From positions 36,051,121 to 36,115,120 of the forward strand of contig NC_052511.1 in NCBI RefSeq assembly GCF_014356525.2: a stretch of 64,000 nucleotides of DNA. The letters run 5' to 3'. The stretch comes from Nilaparvata lugens (taxonomy: Eukaryota; Arthropoda; Insecta; Hemiptera; Delphacidae). A program made the translations under genes and the position numbers. Below are positions 12,701-21,176 of the stretch, piece after piece. A model generated the notes under the pieces. That model did no database searches, was not told where the DNA came from, and worked only from the letters and a program-made list of their open reading frames with translations. Positions within the stretch are counted from its first letter, which is position 1, and every line of letters starts with the position of its first letter.

Positions 12701-13259
12701 GTAAAAGTTGCGACATAAACGCCCCATACCATGGGATATCTACTTATGCTATTGTTTCTCTATGGTACTACCTTTAGCTCATAGTAATACTCTGTGTGAT
12801 ATTGATGTCGTATGCCTATTGCTTTTCTCCACTTTCTTGTTCTTTACTACCGATACATCCGTTTCTTCTGTATCTCCTCTATTAAGTTTGATATCCTATC
12901 TCCTTTTCTATAAGACTTGACTTCCATAAGATTTTCTTCTTCAATAAGATTTATTATTCTAAGATTTCTCCTTCTATAAGATTCAAGTTTGGACTTTCTT
13001 AAATAATAATAATTATCCTTTTATAGAGCTCAATATCCCTACCTTGAGTTCCTTGTTGTGCTCGGTGATATTACTGTCGTAGGCCCAAGCCGCTTTGACC
13101 TGTTTGTTGGAGAGCAGAGCCATCTCCTTGTTGAGCTTGGCCATGTAGTCCCTCCCCTCCACCTCGGCATCCTGGTCTTCCTCGGGGTCCACCGATTGAA
13201 CCACCCTCGTGGACAGCACAAAGCACACGAAGATCCCGCCAAGCAGGCATGTTGCCAGC
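593..13259 (-). CDS. Ance: Angiotensin-converting-enzyme-like peptidyl dipeptidase, 5' part (five exons, runs off left edge)
   Basis: An M2-family zinc dipeptidyl carboxypeptidase; insect relatives are secreted enzymes that remove C-terminal dipeptides from peptides. I joined five minus-strand exons (13259-13043, 4995-4837, 3984-3882, 3145-3002, 784-593) because each has GT/AG borders and the phases match (0, 0, 1, 1, then open at phase 1). The product of about 271 residues follows the family order: signal peptide, AWAYDSNITEHNKE, DLKRQFKKMSILGTAALPDD, the disulfide segment KLCPYGDTSNTDC, a YW/EYV/AAKLN segment, and FTDAAEYW through GAIPAHLLG. Four N-glycosylation sequons are visible (NIT, NVS, NST, NFT). 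The HEXXH zinc site lies farther C-terminal and is outside the window, so activity cannot be judged. The initiator Met is on an unassigned upstream exon. Intron 13042-4996 contains an antisense LTR retrotransposon. Family assignment is firm; whether it is the orthologue of Drosophila Ance or a paralogue is not resolved. Confidence 0.93.
1086..1210. repeat. Palindromic MITE, CTCTGTTGTAGTTCTGACAC family (copy 1)
   Basis: Arms ACTCTGTTGTAGTTCTGACA and TGTCAGAACTACAACAGAGT bound a hairpin that continues through CTTGTAAATATTTGAAAAA. A related copy is at 19071-19192, so this is a dispersed family and not a local palindrome. It is in an ACE intron. Confidence 0.7.
1494..1744. mobile_element. CCATAGAGAA MITE (copy 1, right end degraded)
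   Basis: Begins TA-CCATAGAGAAACATAATA and shares the long arm with the copies at 12505 and 36299: GCGTAAGTAG, AGGGCATTTATGACGCAACT, TTACTGTTATCTCAAGCCG. The right arm is recognisable through GTTGCGACATAAACGCCCTA, but the final 30 bp have diverged. Confidence 0.7.
2155..2690 (+). mobile_element. Helitron-like non-autonomous repeat (copy A)
   Basis: Starts near TATATATGTGAAAGCGAAATGG, then (ACTC)n/(ACTG)n and CTAAAAATCTACCGGACCAA, then repeated GCGTTTT/ACGCCCAAAATC motifs. The end is GC-rich with GGGGGCGTAGCCCCC and GCGTGCGAAGCGAGCCTG. Two other copies (38153-38972 reversed, 43338-44028) share this structure, and those end in CTAG followed by T. A CTRR-type end beside short hairpins suggests a Helitron derivative; no Rep/helicase is present. 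The last bases of this copy (GTCGACTATAG) are diverged. The open frames here are repeat-derived and not genes. Confidence 0.5.
3002..3145 (-). CDS. Ance: ACE-like gene, exon ending AAKLN
   Basis: Acceptor GATTTTTCGCAG|AGATTTCC and donor AACA|GTGAGT bound 144 nt. With the G from the preceding exon it reads EISEKLAKSRSPDELKHYWV, then EWRNSTGRKCRNLYTEYVTL, then MNEAAKLN. This matches the family pattern SKSRDxEEL-YYWxEF...RYVxLNxxAAKLN. NST is a potential glycosylation site. The exon ends in phase 1 and its final A plus AT of the next exon makes Asn of NFTD. Confidence 0.93.
3290..3372. repeat. Short palindromic element
   Basis: AAACAATATAAAATCTTATA at the left pairs with TATAAGATTTTATATTGTTT at the right around GCACC...GGGTGC. 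It folds into a hairpin of about 80 bp between ACE exons. No second full copy was noticed. Confidence 0.6.
3882..3984 (-). CDS. Ance: ACE-like gene, exon with conserved disulfide
   Basis: Acceptor TTTTGTGTATAG|TTGGAG and donor GAGCCCG|GTATGT bound 103 nt (34 codons plus one base). The peptide runs LENTITTMTSIYAEAKLCPY then GDTSNTDCQLSLEP. The Cys pair in KLCPYGDTSNTDC matches the first conserved disulfide of the ACE family (KVC...KCDLALDP in Drosophila). The leftover G joins AG of the next exon to give Glu. Confidence 0.93.
4837..4995 (-). CDS. Ance: ACE-like gene, exon with FPWQSF...DLKRQFKKM
   Basis: Acceptor TTTTGTTGCAG|TTGAAC and donor GAGAAG|GTGAGT bound an exon of exactly 53 codons, phase 0 at both ends. 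The peptide begins LNVSLETAKV and ends AALPDDKYEK. It corresponds to the conserved stretch of insect ACEs in which a Trp-Arg/Gln-Ser motif is followed by DLKRQFK and LGxAALPxD. Residue NVS is a potential N-glycosylation site. The exon is separated from the signal-peptide exon by an 8.0 kb intron carrying the LTR element. Confidence 0.93.
5475..6278 (+). repeat. 5' LTR
   Basis: 804 bp. It begins TGTAATATTACATTTTTTCT and ends AAATTGGTAGCACGGCA. Relative to the right LTR it carries an extra GGCCTA-type hexamer near 6020 and single-base differences near 5763 and 5957. Small open frames on its minus strand occur identically in both LTRs and are not genes. Confidence 0.92.
6281..6300 (+). other. 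Possible primer-binding site of the LTR element
   Basis: TGGTACGCCCTGTGGTGGGA begins two bases after the 5' LTR. TGG complements the CCA end of a tRNA, as in most retroelement primer-binding sites. I cannot name the tRNA with confidence. Confidence 0.45.
6408..7259 (+). CDS. Gag-like/hypothetical ORF of the LTR element (up to 283 aa)
   Basis: The only sizeable open frame in the element and on its coding strand, starting 130 bp after the 5' LTR. The start may be at 6408, or at the internal ATG of MAYNMKNIKNDDELIAAL (about 6471). Residues about 40-75 contain a repeated motif (NARFDEQNARFNARFDDMKQ) typical of an amphipathic coiled coil. Residues about 140-215 hold four degenerate repeats of VRKTVNKxN type. 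The rest is Lys/Asn/Val-rich, with no CCHC zinc knuckle, protease motif or membrane segment. By position it is probably a decayed or minimal gag-like structural protein; no sequence family is recognised. A stop at 7257-7259 is followed by 2.3 kb without a credible gene. Confidence 0.5.
   Translation: MGKRFKRDQVLMNILSVQTSKMAYNMKNIKNDDELIAALTQLFDNFKQEQNARFDEQNARFNARFDDMKQEFAETLSDNHEDENKLKQDDSSVKLQDQLIQVSDNVGLVTVVEKVNHSESVELSKEVGRELSSLKVNYQESTIATLKVRKTVNKSNVSMDQITTSKVRKTVNKMNDYMRKVSVEVRNNVNKMNVALSQVDEFNFQLRIEKMYAMHSQVTMTNFCRQNCLVEINEPMNKIMLLKKTKRKVSIDVLVFKGCFKLLIYKIMTVNHMMKEYSPTHND
7260..9540. other. Non-coding interior of the LTR element
   Basis: AT-rich with only short overlapping frames on both strands and no motif of pol enzymes. 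A short direct repeat (TGTTGATTGCCATAGATGCA) occurs near 8696 and 8732. The stretch behaves as filler sequence of a LARD-like element. Confidence 0.5.
9555..10110. repeat. Degenerate hexamer minisatellite rich in GCCAAT
   Basis: About 550 bp of hexamers such as GCCAAT, GCCTGC, TACGCC, GCTGAT and AAATCT, with 18-40 bp higher-order units (for example GCGCCAATGCTGATGCCAAA repeated at 9728, 9747 and 9796). Because the period is a multiple of three, several frames on both strands stay open and encode Thr/Pro/Met/Ala repeats; these are not evidence of a gene. GC content is far above the surrounding element. The array lies near the 3' end of the LTR retrotransposon. Confidence 0.85.
11150..11160 (+). 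other. Polypurine tract of the LTR element
   Basis: AAGAGGGGGG immediately precedes the 3' LTR after a few bases (TATT), the position of the plus-strand primer in LTR retrotransposons. It fixes element orientation as plus. Confidence 0.7.
11165..11962 (+). repeat. 3' LTR
   Basis: 798 bp copy of the left LTR, nearly identical and lacking the hexamer found near 6020. Followed directly by the target duplication GTTG. Confidence 0.92.
12206..12338. repeat. GGGCCAnACCATAT MITE-like element
   Basis: Left end GGGCCAGACCATATTAAGCG with GTTTTTCATG faces the right end GAAAAACGC...ATATATGGCCC. Interior TCCGATTGGCTGATT is shared with 53820-53895, where the arms are AGTGTTTAATCC and AACATGGTCTCACCCTT. 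Probably one dispersed family. Confidence 0.5.
12505..12765. mobile_element. CCATAGAGAA MITE (copy 2, complete, TA-flanked)
   Basis: 261 bp with long inverted termini (CCATAGAGAAGCAATAGCGT, AAGTAGATATCCCATGGTAT, AGGGCGTTTATGTCGCAACT, TTTACTGTTATCTCAAGCCG; mirrored at the right end) and TA on both sides, as expected for Tc1/mariner-type MITEs. No transposase. It lies between the LTR element and the ACE signal-peptide exon. Confidence 0.85.
13043..13259 (-). CDS. Ance: ACE-like gene, signal-peptide exon
   Basis: The exon starts after the acceptor ...TGATTCCAG and ends at CTCAAG|GTAGGG. It is 217 nt: one base (G) completing a split codon, then 72 codons. It encodes a hydrophobic segment (LATCLLGGIFVCFVLS), an acidic linker (DPEEDQDAEVEGRD), then YMAKLNKEMALLSNKQ and AWAYDSNITEHNKELK, the usual N-terminal helices of mature ACE. 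No in-frame ATG precedes the hydrophobic core within the exon. The open frame that extends to 13273 begins with TTG inside the polypyrimidine tract, so translation must start on an upstream exon ending in phase 2. Local GC content is clearly higher than in the flanks. Confidence 0.92.
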
Positions 13260-13330
13260 CTGGAATCAGACAAATTTATGGAGTTTCATTAGATATGATA
13301 TTCCCGGGCTGACAAATAATTTTTGAATTT

Positions 13331-13863
13331 TAGCGCTCATCGAATTTCCATCAAGATGTTTACCCTGTTGTCAATATTTGTAGTAGCAGAAGTCTTCGGG
13401 ATGAATTACAGCATTCAATTTGGATTTTCGTTTAATAATAATAATTAGTTTCATTAGATTGAACAAGGAAGAAAAATGATAGAATAGTGAGACACGTACA
13501 CGTTATAATGGCAATATTTGATTAACATTAATTTTGCTATCTTTGTCTATCATTCAACAGAGCAGATAGCGCTATCTCTTCCGAGCTCAGCAACGTTGCC
13601 AAATAATGTTTTAACAGATATAGAAATATAATAGTGATCAACAACATATTCAACCACAATATCATCATGGAAACATATTATTCAATTATTGAAAAATATA
13701 TTTCCTCGAAAATATAATTCTAAACAAGAATGAACAGATGATATTACATCAGATATACCGGTATCAGCTATCCTCTATAGAAGGCAGTGGCAAGGCAGAG
13801 AATCGGCAACGCTCTTCTCCTATCTCTCTCCACTGCCATTATATAACTTGGACCTCACTATAG
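13331..13863. mobile_element. AGTGAGGTCCAAGTTATA element (truncated copy)
   Basis: Shares long blocks with 44622-45339: TAGCGCTCATCGAATTTCCA, GCAGAAGTCTTCGGG, GTGAGACACGTACACGTTAT, and the end CACTGCCATTATATAACTTG-GACCTCACTATAG. The left terminus is missing. It sits just upstream of the ACE signal-peptide exon, in its first intron. Confidence 0.7.
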
Positions 13864-14904
13864 ACACAGAAATTAAGTGGTGTTTTTCTATAATAAAATG
13901 TTGAAATAAGTGAGATGTTGTCAGCTCCACTAGCAAAGTTGGTATGTTTGTAAAATATGAGAATAAGTACCTTTTATGTAAATTATATAAGAATAAAAAT
14001 TGGAATAGCTTCAAGACTCAAGAAGTATATAATATATTAATATATGGAATACATAATAGCGTTGTAGTCACAATAGGTAGAATGCGCATATACTTTCATA
14101 TTTATTTATTTATTTATTTAATCATAATTAAATAAATCATAATTCAATTTTAAGAGTTTTTTAACACGGTACCTACTTTTATGATATGACAACCAACACT
14201 CTGAGCTGATTCAACAAATTGATCTTTTTATTTAGAATTATTCAAATTTAATGGCACTATGAAGTATTTCAACTGGGCTACTTGAATTGTTAATTCATAT
14301 AATATAAATTTTAGTACCCTATTTTCAAAAATATGTATATAGGCTAAGTTCTTATGAAAAAGTTTTTTGTCATATGGCCCTTATGACAAATAAAGATTTC
14401 TATTCTATTCTATAAAAAAGTTTTGAAAAAGGGTTCTATGTAATTATTTCTGTATCAATTAACACATTCACAATTTCATTCAGCTAACAAATTAATGATC
14501 ATTCAATTCAAAGAAATTTTTAAGCATTGAAAAAATTTTTCCCAAAATTCGTATATTGTTAGGAATTCTAGAGTCTACACGCATTTAGGCTACTATCTTC
14601 TTCAACCGCATGCCTCATCTCTGATGAATAATTCATTATAATATACTTTCTGTCAAACATGTTTATCATGTCTTGCCAATTTTCGAGGTAATTTCATGGA
14701 AACAAGGAAGGTAATCGTGTATTAAGTACAGATTTTTTTCAAGGAGATTCATGATTTGATTAAGAAAGGTCATCACGAATCCATTAATGAGATGGAAGGT
14801 AGTATTATGAGCTGATGCATGCTACACATGTCTTCATTCTTCATAGTCAAGGAGTAGAGAAGCACTACACGATCTCATAGGAGATCGTTCTTTTAGTAAT
14901 GTTT

Positions 14905-15100
14905 TCTGTCACGTTATATTGCCTCCTTATAGAAAAGCAGTTTGTTGAATTTTTATTGGATAAATTAAACAAAATTATATAAAATATTATTAAGGATTAA
15001 ATTCTTTTGTCACGTTATATTGCCTCTTTATTTACAGAAAAGCATATTGTTGCATTTTTATGGGATAAATTATTCAAAATTAAATAAAATATTATCAAGA
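14905..15100. repeat. Tandem duplication, about 97 bp unit
   Basis: GTCACGTTATATTGCCTCCT...GAAAAGCA...TTATTGGATAAATT occurs at about 14910 and again at about 15008 with small differences. Confidence 0.75.
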
Positions 15101-15124
15101 ATAAAATTTAACAAAATTCATTGA

Positions 15125-15645
15125 AATTAATAGCATAATATGGGCTAATAAGTTTATGTATATTCTTTGGATAAGGTCACATTCTTCAAAGTTTTTAAGG
15201 CACATTCCTGCTTGGAATAAATAATTGAACTATTCTACTCTGATTATAACTCGATAACATGAAGTCTCAAGATGAAGAATTAAATTTGAAAAGATTCATT
15301 GAATAAGATCAAATGAATAACATAATATGGGCTAATAAGTTTATGTATATTCTTTGGATAAGGTCACATTCTTCAAAGTTTTCAAGGCACATTCCTGCTT
15401 GGAATAAATAATTGAACTATTGTACTCTGATTATAACTCGATAACATGAAGTCTCAAGATAAAGAATTAAATTTAAAAAGATTCATTGAATTAGATCAAA
15501 TGAATAACATAATATGGGCTAATAAGTTGATGTATATTCTTTGGATAAGGTCACATTCTTCAAAGTTTTCAAGGCACATTCCTGCTTGGAATAAATAATT
15601 GAACTATTGTACTGTGATTATAAGTCAATAACATAAAGTCTCAAG
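15125..15645. repeat. 187-bp tandem repeat, about 2.8 copies
   Basis: The word ATAATATGGGCTAATAAG recurs at about 15136, 15323 and 15510, each followed by TTTATGTATATTCTTTGGAT and AGGTCACATTCTTCAAAGTT. Copies are nearly identical. Confidence 0.88.
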
Positions 15646-17195
15646 ATAAGAAGAGCTACCGTTTTATGATATTTATGCATTCATTATATTTATGCATTCA
15701 TGCGCCGGTATAAGTATATGGGTGAACTTATACTTTACGATCACACTCATAAGGATAAATCAATCCAGAATCTAGATCTGTTCTAGGTACAAATTGAATG
15801 AATCTACTTTAGCCTACCCGTAATTGAAATGGAATAACCAACTTGTTGGAGTAAAAATCATGATTCAATACAGATGTTTGATCCATCATGAAAAATATCA
15901 CCTGTTTCACAGCCTACTATAGATAGTAAAGTAACAAAGCCATGCCTGTTTGCGACTTTCCCTTCATATTCAACATAGATAAAATAAATGATGAGAGAAT
16001 ACCTTTCCATATTCAGTCTATCAACAGCATAGAGAATACGGTGCTGCATAATTCATAATTTTTCGATATTATAAAAATATAAATAACTCCAAGTATACGG
16101 TACTTATTTCTTGTTCCACACAAAATTTGTAATTTACACTTTCAGAAATATGTTCAAACAAAATTGATAAACTACTCTATGATACCGTACATGAATAAAT
16201 TTACTCTAACTACACTGAATTTTCAATTGCCTATTTCCCAGTACGGTACCATCTGTTAAAATAACCTTCCCGTAAAATATCAACTTGAAGTCCAATTTGA
16301 TAATCAATGTAATAGTAATTACTGTTTTGGAATTGACTATTTCCATTCACCCATCTACAACCGACCTCAACCGCCTCCCCATAGAATATAATATAGTAAT
16401 TTTAATATTCTATAGAAAAATGGACAAACAGAAAAAATCGGCTCCAATTTATCGGAACACCTTACTTACTATATCCTCTAGTTTCAGCCCTCAGTAACAT
16501 ACTCTCAAATACGTATTCTTATAGGCTTCAAAAGTTCAATAAAATGATCAATTACTTTCAACCAAATATTTATATTCTTCTCTATTTAGAATATTTTGAA
16601 AGGAATGCGTATTTTTATAGGCTTCAAAAGTTCAATATAATGATCAATTACTTTCAACCAAATATTTATATTCTTCTCTATTTAGAATATTTTGAAAGTA
16701 GGAGAATAAATTGAACAGACAATGTAAAAATATTCTTTCTTTTCCCTTTTTCCAGCATGAGTTAAATGTTGTTCTCACCCAATAATTTTACGAGTATAAT
16801 ATCATTTGTGCTTTAAATGAATTAAATAAATATTTTCTACAAACGTATTTCATCAGGGATACTTGATTTAATTATTATTAGTTGAAGAATAATTCCATAG
16901 AAAATGGATTGAACATCTGAAACAAGTTGTTTTTGTATTTAATATAAAAAATTGTTAAAAAGGTACTATGAATTAGTTTTCAACTAAATTAATATTATTT
17001 TTGAATAAAATTTTCTGATAATATTCCTTCTTATTGGATACAGTGATTCATTTATATTAAATTTATAGTAATTCAGTTCAACAAATCAAGACGATAAAAC
17101 TGGGTTATGTGTAAGTTACCTTACATAACTTTCACCACACACATATATAACAGTCATAAACTCAAAAATAATAATGTCACCTTATAGTAGGCATA

Positions 17196-17287
17196 GTGAA
17201 ATCCGCTTCAAACTGTCAGCATTTGTTGAATAAGAAGCGTTGATATTATTGATAAGGAATGCTGACGGTTCAAAGGAAATCTCACTG
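17196..17287. repeat. CTGTCAGCATT hairpin element (duplicated at 18486-18577)
   Basis: AGTGAAATCCGCTTCAAACT-GTCAGCATTTGTTGAATAAG pairs imperfectly with GATAAGGAATGCTGACGGTT-CAAAGGAAATCTCACT. One of at least ten similar hairpins in the window. Confidence 0.75.
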
Positions 17288-17352
17288 ATTTTGTAAGAGA
17301 TATAATGCATTACATTGTTGTTATCGTGCTGTGATCTTTCAACTACTCTCAC

Positions 17353-17360
17353 CTTTCCAT
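17353..17360 (-). CDS. Candidate start-codon exon of the ACE-like gene, duplication copy 1 (ME|R)
   Basis: Minus-strand ATGGAAAG|GTGAGAG: eight coding bases ending at a strong donor in phase 2, compatible with the signal-peptide exon (MER then LATCLLGG). About 95-120 bp upstream on the same strand (around 17470) is a TATTTAAA box, with a TCAGATC initiator-like sequence 28 bases later, so a complete short 5' exon can be drawn. The block is duplicated at 18642-18649. The competing candidate at 34791-34804 cannot be excluded. Confidence 0.3.
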
Positions 17361-17439
17361 ATTAGGAATCAAGCGTAGGTAGAGTTTGCTCAAGACAGAT
17401 GTCTAAACTTTACAGAGTATTCTATTGTTAGTACAGATT

Positions 17440-17480
17440 GGATCTGATAAGAGTCAATAATCGATTTTAAATATCTACTT
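17440..17480 (-). promoter_or_regulatory. Possible TATA/initiator core promoter (duplicated near 18730-18770)
   Basis: Reading the minus strand, TATTTAAAATCGATTATTGA is followed by CTCTTATCAGATCC. The A of TCAGATC lies about 28 bases after the first T of the TATA-like box, the spacing expected for an insect TATA/Inr pair. A leader of about 80 nt then reaches ATGGAAAG|GTGAGA. The initiator is not a perfect TCAKTY. Supported by sequence only. Confidence 0.25.
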
Positions 17481-18641
17481 CTTGGTCGCTTTGTCGACCT
17501 AGAATCAAATCTAGAGTTTCAGAAATATGTTTAAACAAAATTGATAAACTACTCTATGATACCGTACATTGATAAATTTACTCTAACTACACTGAATTTT
17601 CAATTGCCTATTTCCCAGTACGGTACCATCTGTTAAAATAATAACCTTCCCGTAAAATATCAACTTGATGTCCAATTTGATAATCAATGTAATATTAAAT
17701 ACTGTTTTGGAATTGACTATTTCCATTCACCCTTCTACAACCGACCTCAACTGCCTTCCCATAGAATATAATAATAATAGTAATTTTAATATTCTATAGA
17801 AAAATGGAAAAACAGAAAAAATCGGCTCCAATTTATCGGAACACCTTACTTACTATATCCTCTAGTTTCAGACCTCAGTAACATACACTCGAATGCGTAT
17901 TTTTATAGGCTTCAAAAGTTCAATATAATGATCAATAATTACTTTCAACCAAATATTTATATTCTTCTCTATTTAGAATATTTTGAAAGTAGGAGAATAA
18001 ATTGAACAGACAATGTAAAAATATTCTTTCTTTTCCCTTTTTCCAGCATGAGTTAAATGTTGTTCTCACCCAATAATTTTACGAGTATAATATTATTTGT
18101 GCTTTAAATGAATTAAATAAATATTTTCTACAAACGTATTTCATCAGGGATACTTGATTTAATTATTATTAGTTGAAGAATAATTCCATAGAAAATGGAT
18201 TGAACATCTGAAACAAGTTGTTTTTGTATTTAATATAAAAAATTGTTAAAAAGGTACTATGAATTAGTTTTCAACTAAATTAATATTATTTTTGAATAAA
18301 ATTTTCTGATAATATTCCCTCATATTGGATACAGTGATTCATTTATATTTATAGTAATTCAGTTCAACAAATCAAGACGATAAAACTGGGTTATGTGTAA
18401 GTTACCTTACATAACTTTCACCACACACATAATATATAACAGTCATAAACTCAAAAATAATAATGTCACCTTATAGTAGGCATAGTGAAATCCGCTTCAA
18501 ACTGTCAGCATTTGTTGAATAAGAAGCGTTGATATTATTGATAAGGAATGCTGACGGTTCAAAGGAAATCTCACTGATTTTGTAAGAGATATAATGCATT
18601 ACAGTGTTGTTATCGTGCTGTGATCTTTCAACTACTCTCAC

Positions 18642-18649
18642 CTTTCCAT
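18642..18649 (-). CDS. Candidate start-codon exon of the ACE-like gene, duplication copy 2 (ME|R)
   Basis: Second copy of ATGGAAAG|GTGAGAG inside the downstream unit of the 1.3 kb tandem duplication. The TATTTAAA and TCAGATC pair (around 18755) and the 5' leader are retained. If the block is a promoter/first exon, the gene has two near-identical promoters in tandem. Confidence 0.28.
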
Positions 18650-19070
18650 ATTAGGAATCAAGCGTAGGTAGAGTTTGCTCAAGACAGATGTCTAAACTTT
18701 ACAGAGTATTCTATTGTTAGTACAGATTGGATCTGATAAGAGTCAATAATCGATTTTAAATATCTACTTCTTGGTCGCTTTGTCGACCTAGAATCAAATC
18801 TAGAGTTTATATTTACAAGCCACAATTTTGTTGACTATTTGATGATAATTTTCTAGATGATGCTTTCTTGATTCATTCCTAACTGCGATGTAACACACGG
18901 TTTCAATGTTTTCTTCAACCACTTGCTGTCAATTAATATTTTTCTGTGAGTTTTGTATGATATTTACTAGAATATTCAAGAACATAAGAACCTCGTCGAT
19001 TCTGTTGAGAAATATAATTTGATAATAAATTTCTTTGATGTTGCTTTCCATGACGAAACACTATATAATC

Positions 19071-19192
19071 ACTTTGTTATAGTTCAGACACTGTGTTGCT
19101 TGTAAATATTTGAAAAAAATTTTTACTCCAAGAAAAGTAAGTGTTTTTTTCAAATATTCACATACATCACATTGTCTGAACTATAACAAAGT
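19071..19192. repeat. CTCTGTTGTAGTTCTGACAC family MITE (copy 2)
   Basis: ACTTTGTTATAGTTCAGACA and TGTCTGAACTATAACAAAGT bound a hairpin with CTTGTAAATATTTGAAAAAA, the same plan as 1086-1210. Confidence 0.7.
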
Positions 19193-19240
19193 AATAAGTT
19201 CCTATTAAAGTTGTGTCTTGTATGTTGTTTTTGTATCTCA

Positions 19241-19428
19241 AGCTGTGCTTACACCAAAGTTATTAACAAAATGTTTATTTTTCCGTCCTTACCGTATAGA
19301 TTCTATTAGATTGAACATAACTTATCACATGATGCGCATATGTGTTTGTCAAGCTCCGTTTAATTAATAGAATCTACAAGGATGGAGAAATAAACATTTT
19401 GTTAATATCTTTGGTGTAAACACAGCTT
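19241..19428. mobile_element. AGCTGTGTTTACACCAAAG MITE (copy 1)
   Basis: Arms AGCTGTGCTTACACCAAAGT-TATTAACAAAATG and CATTTTGTTAATATCTTTGG-TGTAAACACAGCTT. The interior contains TAGATTCTATTAGATTGAAC and its complement. A second copy is at 63588-63770. Confidence 0.8.
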
Positions 19429-20338
19429 TAGTGTTCTTAATAAAGAAGAATCTCAATTATTATGTTGAAGAATAATTTGATGATAAATTTTCAAGTTGTG
19501 TGTTGCATTTTATTGTACCTTTTATCATCTAATAGTGCCACCAAAGTCCTCATTTTGATCTCTTATGTCCAAGATTATCTATATATAGGTTTCAAATACT
19601 TCTTCTAGAAGTTAAATTTCAGTCATACACTGAAAAATCATGCAATAGAAAAACTGAAGACTCAACATAAATATTACATAAATGAAATTAGGATTCACTT
19701 GAAGAAAACTTCCCACACCAACCATTAAAAATCTCACAAAATCTAAAATTTTCTACTTTTATTACTTTCAATAATAGATACTCACACAATTATAAGTGTT
19801 TTCTTATCCATGTTAATCCCTGGAAAATGGTTGAGTTCCACATGAGATATTCAGGAAACACCTCAAAACTATTTACTCTGTTCAAAATTAATGTTTTGCA
19901 CGTTGCACCTCTACACCTCTCCACTAGACACAGATGAATCCACAACTAAAACTGATTGTCACTGCACTATAAAAATAATTAATTTGTTATCACTATACTG
20001 TTATCTCGGTTTCAGTTACCCAAGATCTCCTGCAGGCTACACAAATAATGATAGGATAATAATTTATTATGATCACTAATCGCCTAAGTTGCATCATAAA
20101 TCTAAAGTTTTACAGTATACCGTGGGCCTATACCGTACCTGTTATTGTAAAATGCTCCACTCTGCTATTAGTACAGTATGTAACCTAAATAAATATCTTA
20201 TGCCTGAATCGTAGCAATTATCAGTAGAGGTGTATTACATTATTACAGTTTGTATATACAATCCAGAAGATGATTTATATTTATCAGGTACCTACTAAAT
20301 CATAAATTGATTTTTTCTCACTTAATCATTTTCACACT

Positions 20339-20540
20339 TAACTAACACAACACAAACAATTATTCAACTTCTACGTTTTCAATACCAATATAATCGAAAC
20401 ACTAGAATTTTTCAATTGATTAGAATATTAGTATTGCCCTAGTATTGCATCAATTGAAGAACTCTAGTGTTTTGATAATATTGGTTGGTATTTAAAACGT
20501 TAAAGTTGAATAGGCTAATTGTTTGTGTTGTGTTAGTTAA
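20339..20540. mobile_element. TTAACTAACACAACACAAAC palindrome, interrupted copy
   Basis: The left arm TTAACTAACACAACACAAAC-AATTATTCAACTT mirrors GAATAGGCTAATTGTTTGTG-TTGTGTTAGTTAA. The same left arm appears again at 21176-21295, after the inserted 20541-21176 element. Confidence 0.7.
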
Positions 20541-21176
20541 GGCTGTGCAAAGGCTAAAAATAAACTTTCTACTCGTGATATTTTTCGAAGTTTTTCGATT
20601 CGTACCTATATCATGAAGCTATCAAAATGAAATTTTTTTCTCAGGAAAACAGTTTTTTTCTGATCATTACTTTTTGAGATATGAGCGCGTAGAGTTTAAA
20701 TTTTTGGGACAAAACATATATTACAATTTCGGTAAGAGATAAATCCATGAGATTTAGAGGATAGATTCTTCATGGTATTGTTGATCTAGTAAAACAAAAA
20801 TTTTCTGAAAATATCAATTTTTAAGATAGTTATTCAATTTACTAAAAATAACCAAAAATAACTCTTAGTTGAGTTGTTTTTGGTAAATTGAATAACTTTT
20901 TCAGAAATTTATATTTTCAGAATTTTTTGTTTTACTAGATCAACAATACTATGAAGAATTCATCCTCTAAATCTCATGGATTTATCTCTTACCGAATTTG
21001 AAATGTTCTGTCCCAAAGATTTGAACTTCAGGCGCTCATATCTCAAAAAGTAATGATCGAACATAAAATATTTTCCTGAAAAAAACTTTTTCATTTTGAT
21101 AGCTTGATGATATACGAATCGAAAAACTTTGAAAAATATCACGAGTAGAAAGTTTATTTTTAGCCTTTGCACAGCC
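20541..21176. mobile_element. TTAA-flanked palindromic element, 636 bp
   Basis: GGCTGTGCAAAGGCTAAAAA-TAAACTTTCTACTCGTGATA at the left is the inverse of the right end, and both borders carry TTAA, the target duplication typical of piggyBac-type insertions. Arms extend about 300 bp each (both contain TTTTTGAGATATGAGCGC-like sequence), making a very long hairpin. No transposase is present, and the short minus-strand frame here is arm sequence. Confidence 0.75.

Larger units (their letters stand above)
16140..18808. repeat. Large tandem duplication (about 1.38 and 1.29 kb units)
   Basis: Unit 1 (about 16140-17517) begins TTTCAGAAATATGTTCAAAC and ends GAATCAAATCTAGAGTTT. Unit 2 (about 17518-18808) repeats it with a few differences. 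Unit 1 has an extra internal 93-bp duplication (16512-16604 / 16605-16697, TATAGGCTTCAAAAGTTCAA), which explains the length difference. Each unit contains the same candidate promoter, the ATGGAAAG|GTGAGA site on the minus strand, and one CTGTCAGCATT hairpin (17196-17287, 18486-18577). High identity suggests recent origin. Confidence 0.9.

Noticed and set aside
13261..13273. Extension of the ACE signal-peptide exon to a TTG start at 13273
   Set aside because: Those bases are a polypyrimidine tract ending in CAG, a typical acceptor; a non-ATG start is not needed if an upstream micro-exon supplies Met.
15858..16049. 63-codon minus frame containing NMER before a GT
   Set aside because: Considered as a longer ACE start exon (MQHRILYAVDRLNMER), but the donor GTATTC is weak and the n-region would be atypically long; kept only as a minor alternative.
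20960..21172. 70-codon minus frame with hydrophobic stretch
   Set aside because: It lies in the arm of the TTAA-flanked palindrome, and the mirrored arm has a related frame.
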